A stretch of DNA of 64,000 bases from Ruegeria arenilitoris (GCF_042675705.1 NZ_JBHTJJ010000012.1), one strand, 5' to 3'; positions 1-9,292 are shown, counted from the first letter of the stretch. Made by a program: numbers and translations. The notes: generated from the letters alone by a model not told the origin.

Positions 1-534
1 ACAATCTCGATCCCGGAATTCCTGATCGGCTACGTCCTCGTCTATTTCATCGCGGTCAAGCTGGGCATGTTCTCGCCGCTGGCGATGATCAATGACAGCA
101 TGTCCATTTGGCAAAAGCTGAACTCGATCGCGCTGCCCGTCATCGTGCTGACCATGGTGGTTCTGGCGCATATGATGCGCATGACGCGCGCCGCGATTTT
201 GAACGTGATGCAGTCGGCCTATGTCGAAACGGCCGAACTGAAGGGCCTGAGCAACTTCAAGGTCATCTGGCGCCATGCCTTCCCGAACGCCATCGCCCCC
301 ATCGTCAACGTGGTGATGCTGAACCTGGCCTATCTGGTCGTGGGTGTCGTCGTGGTCGAGGTCGTGTTCGTCTATCCCGGCATGGGACAGTACCTGGTGG
401 ACCACGTGACCAAACGCGACGTGCCGGTGGTTCTGGCCTGCGGTGTCATCTTCGCCGCCATCTATATCGGGCTGAATATGGTTGCCGACATCGTCGCGAT
501 CCTGGCCAACCCAAGGCTGAGGCACCCGAAATGA
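1..534 (+). CDS. ABC importer permease, DppB/OppB type (5' partial)
   Basis: Inner-membrane permease of an Opp/Dpp-type ABC importer (peptides or similar small solutes). The frame is open from base 1, so the N-terminus lies outside the window and 177 residues are visible. Hydrophobic segments lie near visible residues 1-24, 41-58, 100-127 and 142-170. The EAA loop that docks onto the ATPase is at about 74-102 (VETAELKGL, then HAFPNAIAP). The stop overlaps the next start as ATGA, which suggests translational coupling to the second permease. The family assignment is firm, but the substrate cannot be read from the sequence. Confidence 0.93.
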   Translation, partial: TISIPEFLIGYVLVYFIAVKLGMFSPLAMINDSMSIWQKLNSIALPVIVLTMVVLAHMMRMTRAAILNVMQSAYVETAELKGLSNFKVIWRHAFPNAIAPIVNVVMLNLAYLVVGVVVVEVVFVYPGMGQYLVDHVTKRDVPVVLACGVIFAAIYIGLNMVADIVAILANPRLRHPK

Positions 535-1346
535 AGAACATCCCAATCTCTGCAATGATCGGGCTGGCCTTCACCGCCCTGTATTTCATCATCGCCGTCT
601 TTGCACCCTTCCTGGCGCCCTACGGCATGGCCGAGGTGGTAGGCGACGTGTGGGAGCCCTCGAGTGCGCAATTCTGGCTGGGCACCGACAATATCGGCCG
701 CGATCTTCTCAGCCGCATGATCTATGGAGGGCGCACGACGATCTTCATCGCCACCGCCGCCACCATCCTCAGCTTCGTCACCGGTTCGATCCTGGGCTTT
801 CTGGCCGCCGTGCTGGGGGGCTGGGCCGATCAGGTGATGTCGCGGACCGTGGACCTGATCATGTCGATCCCGTCGCTGATCACCGCACTGGTGGTTCTGG
901 CGATGGTGCCGGTCACCATCCCGGTTCTGATCGTGGTCATGGGCCTGCTGGACGCCACCCGCGTCTATCGACTGGCCCGTGCCGTGGCCGTTGACATCGA
1001 AGTCATGGACTATGTCGAGGCCGCCAAGCTGCGCGGTGAGGGCCGCGGCTGGATCATCTTCCGCGAGATCCTGCCCAACGCGCTGTCACCGCTGGTGGCC
1101 GAACTGGGCCTGCGCTTCATCTTCATGGTCCTGTTCGTCTCGACCCTGTCATTCCTGGGCCTGGGCGTTCAGCCCCCGCTGGCCGATTGGGGCGGCATCG
1201 TGAAAGAAAACAAGGACGGCATCGTCTATGGCATCGGCGCGGCGCTGTATCCGGCAGTGGCCATCGCCACATTGGCCATCTCGGTCAACCTGGTGGCCGA
1301 CTGGATCCTGAACCGCACCACATCGCTGAAAGGAGGCCGGGGATGA
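531..1346 (+). CDS. ABC importer permease, DppC/OppC type
   Basis: Second inner-membrane permease of the same Opp/Dpp-type importer, 271 residues. The start at 531 is chosen because it gives the ATGA overlap with the first permease and the usual short cytoplasmic N-terminus before the first membrane helix (residues 8-30). The periplasmic segment contains the family motif GTDNIGRDLLSR at about 51-62. The EAA loop is at 161-188 (EAAKLRGEG, then ILPNALSP). Helices follow near 74-96, 115-140 and 190-260. Its stop overlaps the start of the ATPase gene as ATGA, so all three subunits form one operon. Confidence 0.95.
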   Translation: MKNIPISAMIGLAFTALYFIIAVFAPFLAPYGMAEVVGDVWEPSSAQFWLGTDNIGRDLLSRMIYGGRTTIFIATAATILSFVTGSILGFLAAVLGGWADQVMSRTVDLIMSIPSLITALVVLAMVPVTIPVLIVVMGLLDATRVYRLARAVAVDIEVMDYVEAAKLRGEGRGWIIFREILPNALSPLVAELGLRFIFMVLFVSTLSFLGLGVQPPLADWGGIVKENKDGIVYGIGAALYPAVAIATLAISVNLVADWILNRTTSLKGGRG

Positions 1347-2980
1347 GCGATACCCTTCTCAAGGTCCGCGACCTCAAGATCGGCGCAACCGTATATCCGC
1401 CGGGCGAAAAGCCCCGTGACATCGAAATCGTGCACGGGGTCAGCTTTGACCTCGAGCGCGGCAAGGTGCTGGGGCTGATCGGGGAATCCGGTGCCGGGAA
1501 GTCGACCATCGGGCTGGCCGCGATGGCCTATGGCCGGGGCGGCGTAAAGATCACCGGCGGCGAGGTCTGGGTGAACGGGCGCGACATCCTGAAATCGTCA
1601 CTCAAGGATGTCCGCAAGCTGCGCGGCGGCGAGGTGACCTATGTGTCGCAATCCGCCGCCGCTTCGTTCAACCCGGCCAAGAAGATCATGGACCAGGTGG
1701 TCGAGGCCGCGGTCGAGCAGAACAAGTTCACCCGCAAAGAGGCCGAAGCCCGCGCGCGTGAACTGTTCGCCAAGCTGGGCCTTCCCGACCCGGACAATAT
1801 CGGCAACCGCTATCCGCACCAAGTCTCGGGCGGGCAGCTGCAGCGTTGCATGACGGCGCTGGCCCTGTGCCCGGAGCCGGAACTGGTGGTGTTCGACGAA
1901 CCCACGACCGCTTTGGACGTGACGACCCAGATCGACGTTCTGATGGCCATCAAGGCAGCGATCCGCGACACCGGAGTGGCCGCGCTGTACATCACCCACG
2001 ATCTGGCTGTGGTGGCGCAGGTCAGCGATGACATCATGGTGCTGCGCATGGGCGACACGGTCGAATACGGCACCACCGACCAGATCATCAACAACCCGCA
2101 GGAAGAGTACACGCAGGCGCTGGTTTCGGTCCGTTCGATCGAACACGAGGAAAAGCAGCCTACGCCCGAACCCGTGCTGCAGGTCGATGGCATCACGGCC
2201 CGTTACAAGGGGCTGAACTTCGACGTTCTGCACAACGTCAATGTCGAGCTTCATCCGGGGCAGACGCTGGCGGTCGTGGGGGAATCGGGATCGGGTAAAT
2301 CCACGCTGGCTCGGGTGATCACCGGCCTGCTACCCCCGCGCGACGGCGAGATCAGCTTTGCCGGGCGCAAGCTCAGCCCCGATCTGGCCGGACGCTCGCG
2401 CGAGGACCTGCGCGAGTTGCAGATGATCTATCAGATGGCCGATGTTGCGATGAACCCGCGCCAGACCGTGGGAACCATCATCGGCCGGCCGCTCGAGTTC
2501 TATTTCAACATGCGCGGTGCCGAGAAGCGCAAGCGCATCATCGAACTGTTGGACGAGATCGAACTGGGCGAAGGTTTCATCGACCGGTATCCGGCGGAGC
2601 TGTCGGGTGGTCAGAAGCAGCGTGTGTGCATTGCCCGCGCGCTGGCGGCCAAGCCCAAGATGATCATCTGTGACGAGGTCACCTCGGCGCTGGATCCGCT
2701 GGTGGCGGACGGCATTCTCAAGCTGTTGCTGGACCTGCAGAAGATCGAGGACGTGGCCTATCTGTTCATCACCCATGACCTGGCGACGGTGCGCGCGATC
2801 AGCGACAGCATAGCCGTGATGTATCAGGGGCGCGTGGTGCGCTACGGATCCAAATCGCAGGTGCTGAGCCCGCCATTCGACGATTATACCGATCTGCTGC
2901 TCAGCTCGGTGCCGGAAATGCATCTGGGCTGGCTGGAAGAGGTCGTGGCCCACCGCAAGATGGAGAGCGCCGGCAACTGA
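1343..2980 (+). CDS. Fused double ATP-binding subunit of Opp/Dpp-type ABC importer
   Basis: Cytoplasmic ATPase powering the importer, 545 residues. It carries two complete nucleotide-binding domains in one chain (a DppD-DppF fusion). Domain 1 has Walker A GESGAGKST at 47-55, signature VSGGQ at 161-165 and Walker B LVVFDEPTTALD at 181-192. Domain 2 has GESGSGKST at 313-321, LSGGQ at 420-424 and MIICDEVTSALD at 440-451. A perfect AGGAGG ribosome-binding site lies at 1331-1336, seven bases before the ATG, inside the preceding gene. Such fusions are common in alphaproteobacteria. A 9-bp stem-loop follows the gene and probably ends the operon. Confidence 0.95.
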   Translation: MSDTLLKVRDLKIGATVYPPGEKPRDIEIVHGVSFDLERGKVLGLIGESGAGKSTIGLAAMAYGRGGVKITGGEVWVNGRDILKSSLKDVRKLRGGEVTYVSQSAAASFNPAKKIMDQVVEAAVEQNKFTRKEAEARARELFAKLGLPDPDNIGNRYPHQVSGGQLQRCMTALALCPEPELVVFDEPTTALDVTTQIDVLMAIKAAIRDTGVAALYITHDLAVVAQVSDDIMVLRMGDTVEYGTTDQIINNPQEEYTQALVSVRSIEHEEKQPTPEPVLQVDGITARYKGLNFDVLHNVNVELHPGQTLAVVGESGSGKSTLARVITGLLPPRDGEISFAGRKLSPDLAGRSREDLRELQMIYQMADVAMNPRQTVGTIIGRPLEFYFNMRGAEKRKRIIELLDEIELGEGFIDRYPAELSGGQKQRVCIARALAAKPKMIICDEVTSALDPLVADGILKLLLDLQKIEDVAYLFITHDLATVRAISDSIAVMYQGRVVRYGSKSQVLSPPFDDYTDLLLSSVPEMHLGWLEEVVAHRKMESAGN

Positions 2981-3019
2981 TGCCGCAGGCTGTGAACGCC
3001 GGCAAAACACTCTGAACTT

Positions 3020-3048
3020 CCGACACTTTGTTTGTATCGAAGTGTCGG
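3020..3048 (+). terminator. Stem-loop after the ABC importer operon
   Basis: A perfect 9-bp inverted repeat, CCGACACTT (3020-3028) and AAGTGTCGG (3040-3048), flanks an 11-base loop 40 bases after the ATPase stop. There is no U-tract, so it may be a weak terminator or an mRNA-stabilising hairpin. Confidence 0.45.
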
Positions 3049-3139
3049 GATTTGCTCATTCCGGGCGCGAACGGGCAGCCTTGGCTGACCGAATCTCCTA
3101 GGGTGAGGCAAACAAGCCATCCAACACGAGGGCCATGCG

Positions 3140-3976
3140 ATGGACCGCAAACTGCTGCTGATCATTCTCGACGGGGTGCCGTGGCGCAATTTCCGCCGGC
3201 TTTTTGGCAACCTCGAAGGCTGGGTCGACAGCGGCGAGGCGCGGGTTTGGAAACACCGCTCTGTGCTGCCGTCGATTTCGGCAAGCTGCTATGCCTCGAT
3301 CCACACGGGCGTGACACCGCAGGAGCACGGCAGCACCGGAAACGGCAACGTGTTCCGGCTGGACCACAAGGACATCTTCAGCCAGGTGCGCGAGGCCGGC
3401 GGCGTGACCGGGGCCGTCACCCACAGCTTCTGGTCGCAGTTCTTCAACCGCCACCCTTTCGACTATGTGCGCGACATCGAATATGACGAGCCGGACAGCC
3501 TGACCATCAACCACGGCCGCTTCCACTCGATGACGGGCTATGGCAAGGCCAATCAGATGACGCCGTCCGATGTCGACCTGTTCGCGACCCTGACCAACCT
3601 GTGCCTGCGCTTCGGGCTGGATTACGGCATTCTCCACACCTGTACGCTCGACAGCATGGGGCACCGATTCTACCACGACTGTGAAGAGATGGATCACGCC
3701 TGCTTCGTCATGGACGAGATGCTGGCCCCTTTCATCCCCCGCTGGCGGCAGTTGGGATACGAGGTGATCGTGACCGCTGATCACGGCCAGGACGAGCGCG
3801 GCCACCACGGCGGGCGCAGCCCCATGCAGCAGGAAACGGCGCTGTACTACTTCGGCGATGCCGAGGGCCCCGATGCCGATACGGTCATCGATCAGTTGCA
3901 GTTGGCGCCCACGGTTCTGACCCGCATGGGCGCGCCGGTGGCCGAGACGATGAAGGCCAAGCCGTTCCTGCGCTGA
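3140..3976 (+). CDS. Alkaline-phosphatase-superfamily hydrolase (type I phosphodiesterase-like)
   Basis: Predicted metal-dependent phosphoesterase, 278 residues, with no signal peptide, so probably cytoplasmic. Superfamily metal ligands are visible in order: Asp11 in ILDGVPW, a candidate nucleophile in the Ser/Thr-rich stretch at 45-57, the D-x3-H pair Asp171/His175, Asp214-His215 in TADHGQ, and a His near 222-223. This arrangement matches nucleotide pyrophosphatase/phosphodiesterase-like and phosphonoacetate-hydrolase-like enzymes. It lies 159 bp downstream of the ABC operon on the same strand, beyond a stem-loop, so a link to the imported solute is possible but unproven. The actual substrate is unknown. 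Confidence 0.8.
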   Translation: MDRKLLLIILDGVPWRNFRRLFGNLEGWVDSGEARVWKHRSVLPSISASCYASIHTGVTPQEHGSTGNGNVFRLDHKDIFSQVREAGGVTGAVTHSFWSQFFNRHPFDYVRDIEYDEPDSLTINHGRFHSMTGYGKANQMTPSDVDLFATLTNLCLRFGLDYGILHTCTLDSMGHRFYHDCEEMDHACFVMDEMLAPFIPRWRQLGYEVIVTADHGQDERGHHGGRSPMQQETALYYFGDAEGPDADTVIDQLQLAPTVLTRMGAPVAETMKAKPFLR

Positions 3977-3982
3977 GCGCGG

Positions 3983-4906
3983 TCAGTCGTAGTTCCACAA
4001 CCCCTGCCCCAACGCCTCGACGGCGATCGAGATCCGTTCGAAGCTGTCGGCGGCGCGGGTCACCGAATGGCGGGCGCGCAGGTAGCCATGCACAAGGCCG
4101 GCCTCGTTGATCCAATGCGCCTGCCCGCCGGCGGCGGTGATTTTGGCGCAGTACGCGGCTCCGTCATCACGCAGGGGATCGCAGTCGGCGGTCACCACCA
4201 CCGTCGGCGGCAGCCCGGAAAAGTCGGTATCGTGCAGGGGGGCGAATGTTGGGTCATGTTCCGGGACGGCGCCGCCACACCGGACTTTTTCATAGAACTG
4301 GACCTCGTCGCGCGTCAGCATCGGGGCGTGGGCGTGTTCGATATACGATCCCTGGTTCGGGTCGCCACCCAAACCGGGATAGATCAGAACCTGTCCCAGG
4401 ATGTTCCCGATGCGCCCGCGCGCGTGATGGGCGACGGCTGCGGCCAGGTTTCCGCCCGCGCTGTCCCCGGCCAGAACCAGCGGATCGCCGAATTCGGCTT
4501 GCACCCAGTTCACCGCGGTCCAGCAATCCTGGAACTGCGCCGGATGAACATGTTCAGGACACAGGCGGTAGTCGACCGCCACCACCCGATAGCCGGTTTG
4601 GGCGCATAGTTCGGCGCAGACGTCATCGTGGCTGTCCAGCCCGCCGACGACGAAACCGCCGCCATGCATGTAGACGACGGTTCGAGTTGGATCTCCGGAG
4701 GAATAGACGCGCACCCCGACCCCATCGGCCGAGGTGTCCCGCGTTTCGACGCCCGGTGGACGCGGCTGCCGAAACGCGCGGCACATGTCGTCGTAGACGC
4801 GGCGCTGGTCCTCGATGGACCGATCCACCGCGTCTTCGGGATAGCTTTCGGCGGTGCGCCGTATGAACGCCCAGGTTTCCTCGTCGATCAGACGTTCATA
4901 GTCCAT
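3983..4906 (-). CDS. Alpha/beta hydrolase, hormone-sensitive-lipase (HSL/family IV) type
   Basis: Predicted carboxylesterase, 307 residues, no signal peptide. The oxyanion-hole motif HGGG is at 81-84, the nucleophile elbow GDSAGG at 147-152 (Ser149), the probable acid Asp243 in DPLRDDG, and the catalytic His273 in LVHGY. This is the standard HSL-family layout and length. A GGAGG ribosome-binding site precedes the ATG. Its start lies 12 bp after the stop of the acyl-CoA synthetase gene, so the two are likely co-transcribed; together they could release and then activate a carboxylic acid. It converges with the upstream hydrolase, leaving only 6 bp between stops. Confidence 0.9.
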   Translation of the reverse strand: MDYERLIDEETWAFIRRTAESYPEDAVDRSIEDQRRVYDDMCRAFRQPRPPGVETRDTSADGVGVRVYSSGDPTRTVVYMHGGGFVVGGLDSHDDVCAELCAQTGYRVVAVDYRLCPEHVHPAQFQDCWTAVNWVQAEFGDPLVLAGDSAGGNLAAAVAHHARGRIGNILGQVLIYPGLGGDPNQGSYIEHAHAPMLTRDEVQFYEKVRCGGAVPEHDPTFAPLHDTDFSGLPPTVVVTADCDPLRDDGAAYCAKITAAGGQAHWINEAGLVHGYLRARHSVTRAADSFERISIAVEALGQGLWNYD

Positions 4907-4918
4907 TGCCCCTCCGGA

Positions 4919-6808
4919 TCAGTCGGCCCACTCCCACGGCCGGGTGAAGTTGCCCAGCACCTGGTTCACATCGTCCTCGGATGCGCCGTTCGCGTCAAGC
5001 TGCGCGACAAGGCCGCGCTTTTTGTCGTCGATGACCGACACGACCCGCGCCGCAACACCGGCAGTTTCCAACGCCTGGTTGTAGACCCGCGTGATCGCCT
5101 GTTTGCGCAGCTCAGGCTTGAAGACCTTGCCCACCGCGGTTTTCGGCAGTTCGGGCAGGATCGTCATGTGCTTGGGATGCGCGGCGCGTTCATGCACGTG
5201 AATCTTGCAGTATTCCAACAGTTCCGCCTCGGTCACACTTGCACCGTCGACCAGTTCGACAAAGGCACAGGGAACCTCGCCCGCATGGGCGTCGGGCTGG
5301 CCGATGGCGCCGGCAAAGGCCACGGCGTCATGGCCCAGCAGGGCCTCTTCGATCTCGGCCGGGTCGATGTTGTGACCGCCGCGAATGATCAGGTCCTTGG
5401 CGCGGCCGGTGATCCACAGATACCCGTCCGCATCGAACCGCCCCAGGTCGCCGGTTCGCAAGTACTTGTCGAAATAGTAGAGATCGACGTTCTTGTCTTC
5501 CTCGGTATAGGTGTTCCCGGCATAGACACCCGGGTTCGACACGCAGATCTCGCCCACTTCGTCCACCGCACATTCCTTGGGGCCGTCGGGGCTGTCGCGC
5601 AGGATCTTGACGTCAGTGTACGGGAACGGAATCCCGATCGAGCCAATTTTCTTCTCGCCATCCACCGGGTTGCAGGACACCAGGCAGGTGGCCTCGGTCA
5701 GGCCATAGCCTTCGACGATGGTCACACCGGTCGCTTTCTCGAACCGGCGGAACAGTTCGACCGGCAGCGGAGCCGAACCCGAGAAGGCCGTCTTGACTGT
5801 CGAGATGTCGGCATCCACCGGACGCTGCATCTTGGCCGAGATCGCCGTGGGCACGGTGATGATGAACGAAACCTTCCAGCGCTCGATCAGCTTCCAGAAA
5901 TTGTCGAACACGCCGTCGCCGCGATACCCGGCGGGGGTCGGGAACACCACATGGGCGCCCGACGACACCGCCGCCATCACGATCACATGGCAGGCAAAGA
6001 CGTGGAACATCGGCAGCGGGCACATGATCGTGTCCTCTTCCGAGAACAGCAGCGTGTGGCCCAGCCACCCATTGTAGATCATGCCGGAATATTTGTGCTG
6101 CGCGACCTTCGGCATACCCGTGGTGCCGCCGGTGTGAAAATAGCAGGCGACCCGGTCCTCTTTGCTGTCCTCGAAGGTCAGCGTGGTGGGTTTCTTGGCC
6201 AGTTCCTTGTTGAAATCCAGGTAGTCGGCGTGGGCCAGATGCTCTTTGTCGGCCATCTTGGGCCGGACCAACGGCACGATCCATGACTTGGGGGGTGTCA
6301 GGTACCGGTTCAGGTCAATCTCCAGCACGGTGTTGACACCCGGCGCGTGGCGCACGGCCTCGGCGACCTTTTGCGCGACGTCCGTTTTCGGGAATGGCTT
6401 CAGCGTGACCACGACCTTGGCCTTGGTCTCACGCAGGATCGACGCAATCTGCTCGGGCTCGAGTAGCGGGTTGATCGGGTTCACGATCCCGGCCACCGCG
6501 CCGCCCATCATGGTGACCAGCGTCTCGTTGCAGTTGGGCAGCACATAGGCCACCACGTCGTTTTCCTTGACCCCCAAAGAGCGGAACAGGTTGGCCGCCT
6601 GGTTCGTCTTGGCCAGCAGTTGCGACCATGTCAGGGTTTCGGCCTTGTCCTTGGGGCCGGACAGGATCTGGAAACTGATCGCGTTGCGATCCGGGAACTT
6701 GGTGGCCGTCCGCGAGAGCAGTTGATGGAACGTGACGGGGACATCGCGGTCCTCCCACGGCATTTCCTGCTCCATTCTCAGTTTGTCTTCCTTGCCCACA
6801 AAGGCCAT
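4919..6808 (-). CDS. Acyl-CoA synthetase (AMP-forming, ANL superfamily)
   Basis: ATP-dependent activation of a carboxylic or fatty acid to its CoA thioester, 629 residues. The P-loop-like motif TGGTTGMPK is present, followed by GYGLTEATCL, the adenylate-binding TGDLGRFDADGY, the hinge GRAKDLIIRGGHNI and the C-terminal lysine motif PKTAVGKVFK. The start at 6808 is chosen over an upstream in-frame codon because GGAGG lies just before it and the N-terminus then begins at MAFVGKEDK. It is the first gene of a two-gene unit with the HSL-type esterase. Chain-length preference cannot be judged from sequence. Confidence 0.92.
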   Translation of the reverse strand: MAFVGKEDKLRMEQEMPWEDRDVPVTFHQLLSRTATKFPDRNAISFQILSGPKDKAETLTWSQLLAKTNQAANLFRSLGVKENDVVAYVLPNCNETLVTMMGGAVAGIVNPINPLLEPEQIASILRETKAKVVVTLKPFPKTDVAQKVAEAVRHAPGVNTVLEIDLNRYLTPPKSWIVPLVRPKMADKEHLAHADYLDFNKELAKKPTTLTFEDSKEDRVACYFHTGGTTGMPKVAQHKYSGMIYNGWLGHTLLFSEEDTIMCPLPMFHVFACHVIVMAAVSSGAHVVFPTPAGYRGDGVFDNFWKLIERWKVSFIITVPTAISAKMQRPVDADISTVKTAFSGSAPLPVELFRRFEKATGVTIVEGYGLTEATCLVSCNPVDGEKKIGSIGIPFPYTDVKILRDSPDGPKECAVDEVGEICVSNPGVYAGNTYTEEDKNVDLYYFDKYLRTGDLGRFDADGYLWITGRAKDLIIRGGHNIDPAEIEEALLGHDAVAFAGAIGQPDAHAGEVPCAFVELVDGASVTEAELLEYCKIHVHERAAHPKHMTILPELPKTAVGKVFKPELRKQAITRVYNQALETAGVAARVVSVIDDKKRGLVAQLDANGASEDDVNQVLGNFTRPWEWAD

Positions 6809-6962
6809 GTGGTTCCTCCCCTTTTTTACCCTGCATTTTTGCGGGCTGTCTTGCGTCCAAGATGTAAGCAAATGCAGCCCTGCGCAAGCGAGGGCTTACC
6901 CTCGGGCAAGGGGAAAAAGTAGAATGACGCTACGGCGGTTCGCGAAATGCCCGCGCGTCACT

Positions 6963-8783
6963 TCACTCGGCGGCCACGCCATCGGTGAACTGCAGGCGCG
7001 CCAGTCGCGCATAAAGCCCATCTTGCGCCACGAGATCGTCATGGGTGCCCTGCGCCACGATCCGGCCGTTCTCCATCACCACGATCCGATCGGCCTTTTT
7101 CACGGTGGCCAGACGGTGCGCAACGATCAGGGTGGTGCGCCCGGCGCGCATTTGGTCAACGGCGGCCTGAACGGCGCGCTCGCTTTCGGCGTCCAACGCC
7201 GAGGTCGCCTCGTCCAGCAGCAGAACCGGAGCGTCGCGCAAAATCGCCCGCGCGATGGCGATGCGCTGTTTCTGACCGCCCGACAGCATCACGCCGCGTT
7301 CGCCGACGAAACTGTCATAGCCTTCGGGCAGGGCCGAGATGAAGTCATGCGCCGCGGCGGCACGGGCTGCGGCCTCGACCTCGGCATCCGAGGCGTCCAG
7401 CCGTCCGAACCGGATGTTTTCGCGCGCCGAGGCCGCAAAGATCACCGGGTCCTGCGGCACCAGCGCCATGTGCTGCCGGAAATCCGCCCGGCGCATGTCG
7501 CGCAAGTCGATCCCGTCCAGGCTGACCTGACCGGCCTCGGGGTCGTAGAACCGCTGGATCAACTGGATCACGGTCGTCTTGCCCGCGCCCGAAGGTCCAA
7601 CGAAGGCCACGGTCTCGCCCGGGTTCACCGTCAGCGACAGGTCGTCCAGTGCCAGAACGTCGGGCCGGGCCGGGTAGCGGAAGGTCACGTTGTCAAAGGT
7701 GATCTGTCCCTTGACCGGCTGCGGCAGCGCCTTGGGCTGTGCCGGGTCGTTGACCGTATCCTCGGCGTTCAGCAACTCGACCAGCCGTTCGGTTGCGCCT
7801 GCGGCACGCTGCAGCTCGCTCCAGATTTCGGAAAGCGCGGCCACGGACCCGGCCATGATGATCGAATAGATCACGAACTGGATCAGCACGCCTTCGGTCA
7901 TCACGCCGTTGCGCACATCGTTCGCCCCCATCCACAAAACGCCGACGATCCCCGAGAACACCAGGAAGATCACGATCACGGTCAGAACCGCCCGCGTCTG
8001 GATACGGCGCAGGGACACATGGTACGAGGTCTCGGTCATGTCGCCAAACTGGCGGCGGCTGGCGTCCTCATGTGTGAACGCCTGTACGGTCTGAACGGCG
8101 CCCAGCGCCTCGCCTGCATTGCCCGACGAGGCGGCGATCCAGTCCTGATTTTCGCGGCTGATGACCCTCAGCCGGCGCCCGAGAACCAGGATCGGCACCA
8201 CCACCACCGGGATCAGCAGCAGAACCAGCCCGGTCAGCTTGGCCGAGGTCAGCAACATCAGCACAAGCCCGCCGATGAACATCAGGAAATTCCGCAATGC
8301 GATCGACACCGACGACCCCAGAACGGATTGGATCAGCGTGGTGTCCGTGGTGATACGGCTCAGGACCTCACCGGTCATGATGCGTTCGTAGAAGGCAGGG
8401 CTCATGCCGATGACGCGGTCAAAGACGGCCTTGCGGATGTCAGCCACCACACGTTCACCCAACCGGGTCACCAGCATGTACCGGATACCCGTTCCTACCG
8501 CCAGAACCGCTGCGATGCCCAGCGCCGCCAGGAAATACCAATCGAGCAGCTCACCGTCTTCGATGCGGAAGTTGTCGACCACGCGCCGTACGGCCAAAGG
8601 CAACGTCAGCGTCATGCTGGCCGTCAGAACCAACGCCAGCGTCGCCCCAAGCATCAGCAGCCGGTAAGGCTTCATGAAAGGCCACAAAGAGGCCAGCACG
8701 CTCAGCTTCCGGGATCGGGGTCGATCTTCATGGGCACCGGGCGCCTGCACGTTTGCTTGGTTGGCGGAGCGTGTTCTTGCCAT
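6963..8783 (-). CDS. MsbA-like ABC exporter (permease fused to ATPase)
   Basis: Half-transporter of 606 residues that should dimerise in the inner membrane. The N-terminal part (about 30-330) has six hydrophobic segments of an ABC type I exporter. The C-terminal ATPase has Walker A VGPSGAGKTT, a Q-loop VPQDPVIF, signature LSGGQKQR, Walker B VLLLDEATSALD and the H-loop IVAHRLATV. Lipid, LPS-precursor and drug exporters share this architecture, so the substrate is left open. The gene stands alone on the minus strand, and its upstream region borders the tRNA-Gly gene. Confidence 0.93.
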   Translation of the reverse strand: MARTRSANQANVQAPGAHEDRPRSRKLSVLASLWPFMKPYRLLMLGATLALVLTASMTLTLPLAVRRVVDNFRIEDGELLDWYFLAALGIAAVLAVGTGIRYMLVTRLGERVVADIRKAVFDRVIGMSPAFYERIMTGEVLSRITTDTTLIQSVLGSSVSIALRNFLMFIGGLVLMLLTSAKLTGLVLLLIPVVVVPILVLGRRLRVISRENQDWIAASSGNAGEALGAVQTVQAFTHEDASRRQFGDMTETSYHVSLRRIQTRAVLTVIVIFLVFSGIVGVLWMGANDVRNGVMTEGVLIQFVIYSIIMAGSVAALSEIWSELQRAAGATERLVELLNAEDTVNDPAQPKALPQPVKGQITFDNVTFRYPARPDVLALDDLSLTVNPGETVAFVGPSGAGKTTVIQLIQRFYDPEAGQVSLDGIDLRDMRRADFRQHMALVPQDPVIFAASARENIRFGRLDASDAEVEAAARAAAAHDFISALPEGYDSFVGERGVMLSGGQKQRIAIARAILRDAPVLLLDEATSALDAESERAVQAAVDQMRAGRTTLIVAHRLATVKKADRIVVMENGRIVAQGTHDDLVAQDGLYARLARLQFTDGVAAE

Positions 8784-8911
8784 GCCTGACCCTTTTTACC
8801 TTCTGGGACTCGCGATACGGCTTCTTGGCGGCGCAGGCGCGCCGGGTCAAGGAGACTGCGCGCAATAGCACCCCGACAAGGGCTTTTTGACGCAACTTAT
8901 TCCGGAGAGTT

Positions 8912-8985
8912 TGGAGCGGGTAGACGGAATCGAACCGACATAGCCTGCTTGGAAGGCAGGGGCTTTACCATTAAGCTATACCCGC
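8912..8985 (-). tRNA. tRNA-Gly (anticodon UCC)
   Basis: The minus strand folds as a tRNA. The 7-bp acceptor stem GCGGGTA/TACCCGC is formed by 8979-8985 and 8916-8922. The D-arm contains AGCTTAATGGTAAAGC. The anticodon stem CTGCC/GGCAG carries the loop CTTCCAA with anticodon TCC, and the T-arm contains GGTTCGATTCC. The 3' CCA is encoded at 8912-8914. A consensus-like promoter lies 12 bases upstream. Confidence 0.97.
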
Positions 8986-8997
8986 TTGGTGAAGGGC

Positions 8998-9026
8998 TGA
9001 GTAGTCCATGCCCGGGCCGCCGTCAA
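8998..9026 (-). promoter_or_regulatory. Promoter of tRNA-Gly
   Basis: Read on the minus strand, a -35 box TTGACG (9026-9021) and a -10 box TACTCA (9003-8998) are separated by exactly 17 bases. The -10 ends 12 bases before the tRNA 5' end. Spacing and position fit a housekeeping sigma-70-type promoter. Confidence 0.65.
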
Positions 9027-9220
9027 GAACCGAAATCCACCTGCGCACCGCTTTTGCGGCTGTCTGCGTGCGGTCACCCGGGACGGGCTGCGCGGCCAAC
9101 CGCCAATCGCTCTGAATTGCACTTGTTTCGGGGCCGCGCACTGGCGCAGCATACGATTGCAGTGCTTGCCGTTTGCGAAAACCTGCCTAGCGTGTGTACC
9201 GCCCCAAACGGTTAATGGGG

Positions 9221-9238
9221 TTGTTAAGTACCTGTAAC
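9221..9238 (+). promoter_or_regulatory. Candidate Pho box (PhoB site) upstream of phoX
   Basis: Two 7-base half-sites in direct repeat with 11-bp periodicity: TTGTTAA (9221-9227), spacer GTAC, CTGTAAC (9232-9238). The second matches the CTGTCAC/CTGTCAT half-site at six of seven positions and the first at four of seven. It lies 54 bp before the start codon of the PhoX-type phosphatase, the classical target of PhoB. Inferred by eye only. Confidence 0.45.
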
Positions 9239-9292
9239 AATCAGTTCCTAAATCCGTTTCACAAATTCATTCCGACAGCGAGGAATCATCCA

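Larger units (their letters stand above)
8986..9292. other. Intergenic region between tRNA-Gly and phoX
   Basis: This 307-bp gap holds the divergent control regions. The tRNA promoter is at its left end and a Pho-box-like direct repeat at its right end. No open frame with a ribosome-binding site and protein-like composition was found in it. Confidence 0.6.
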
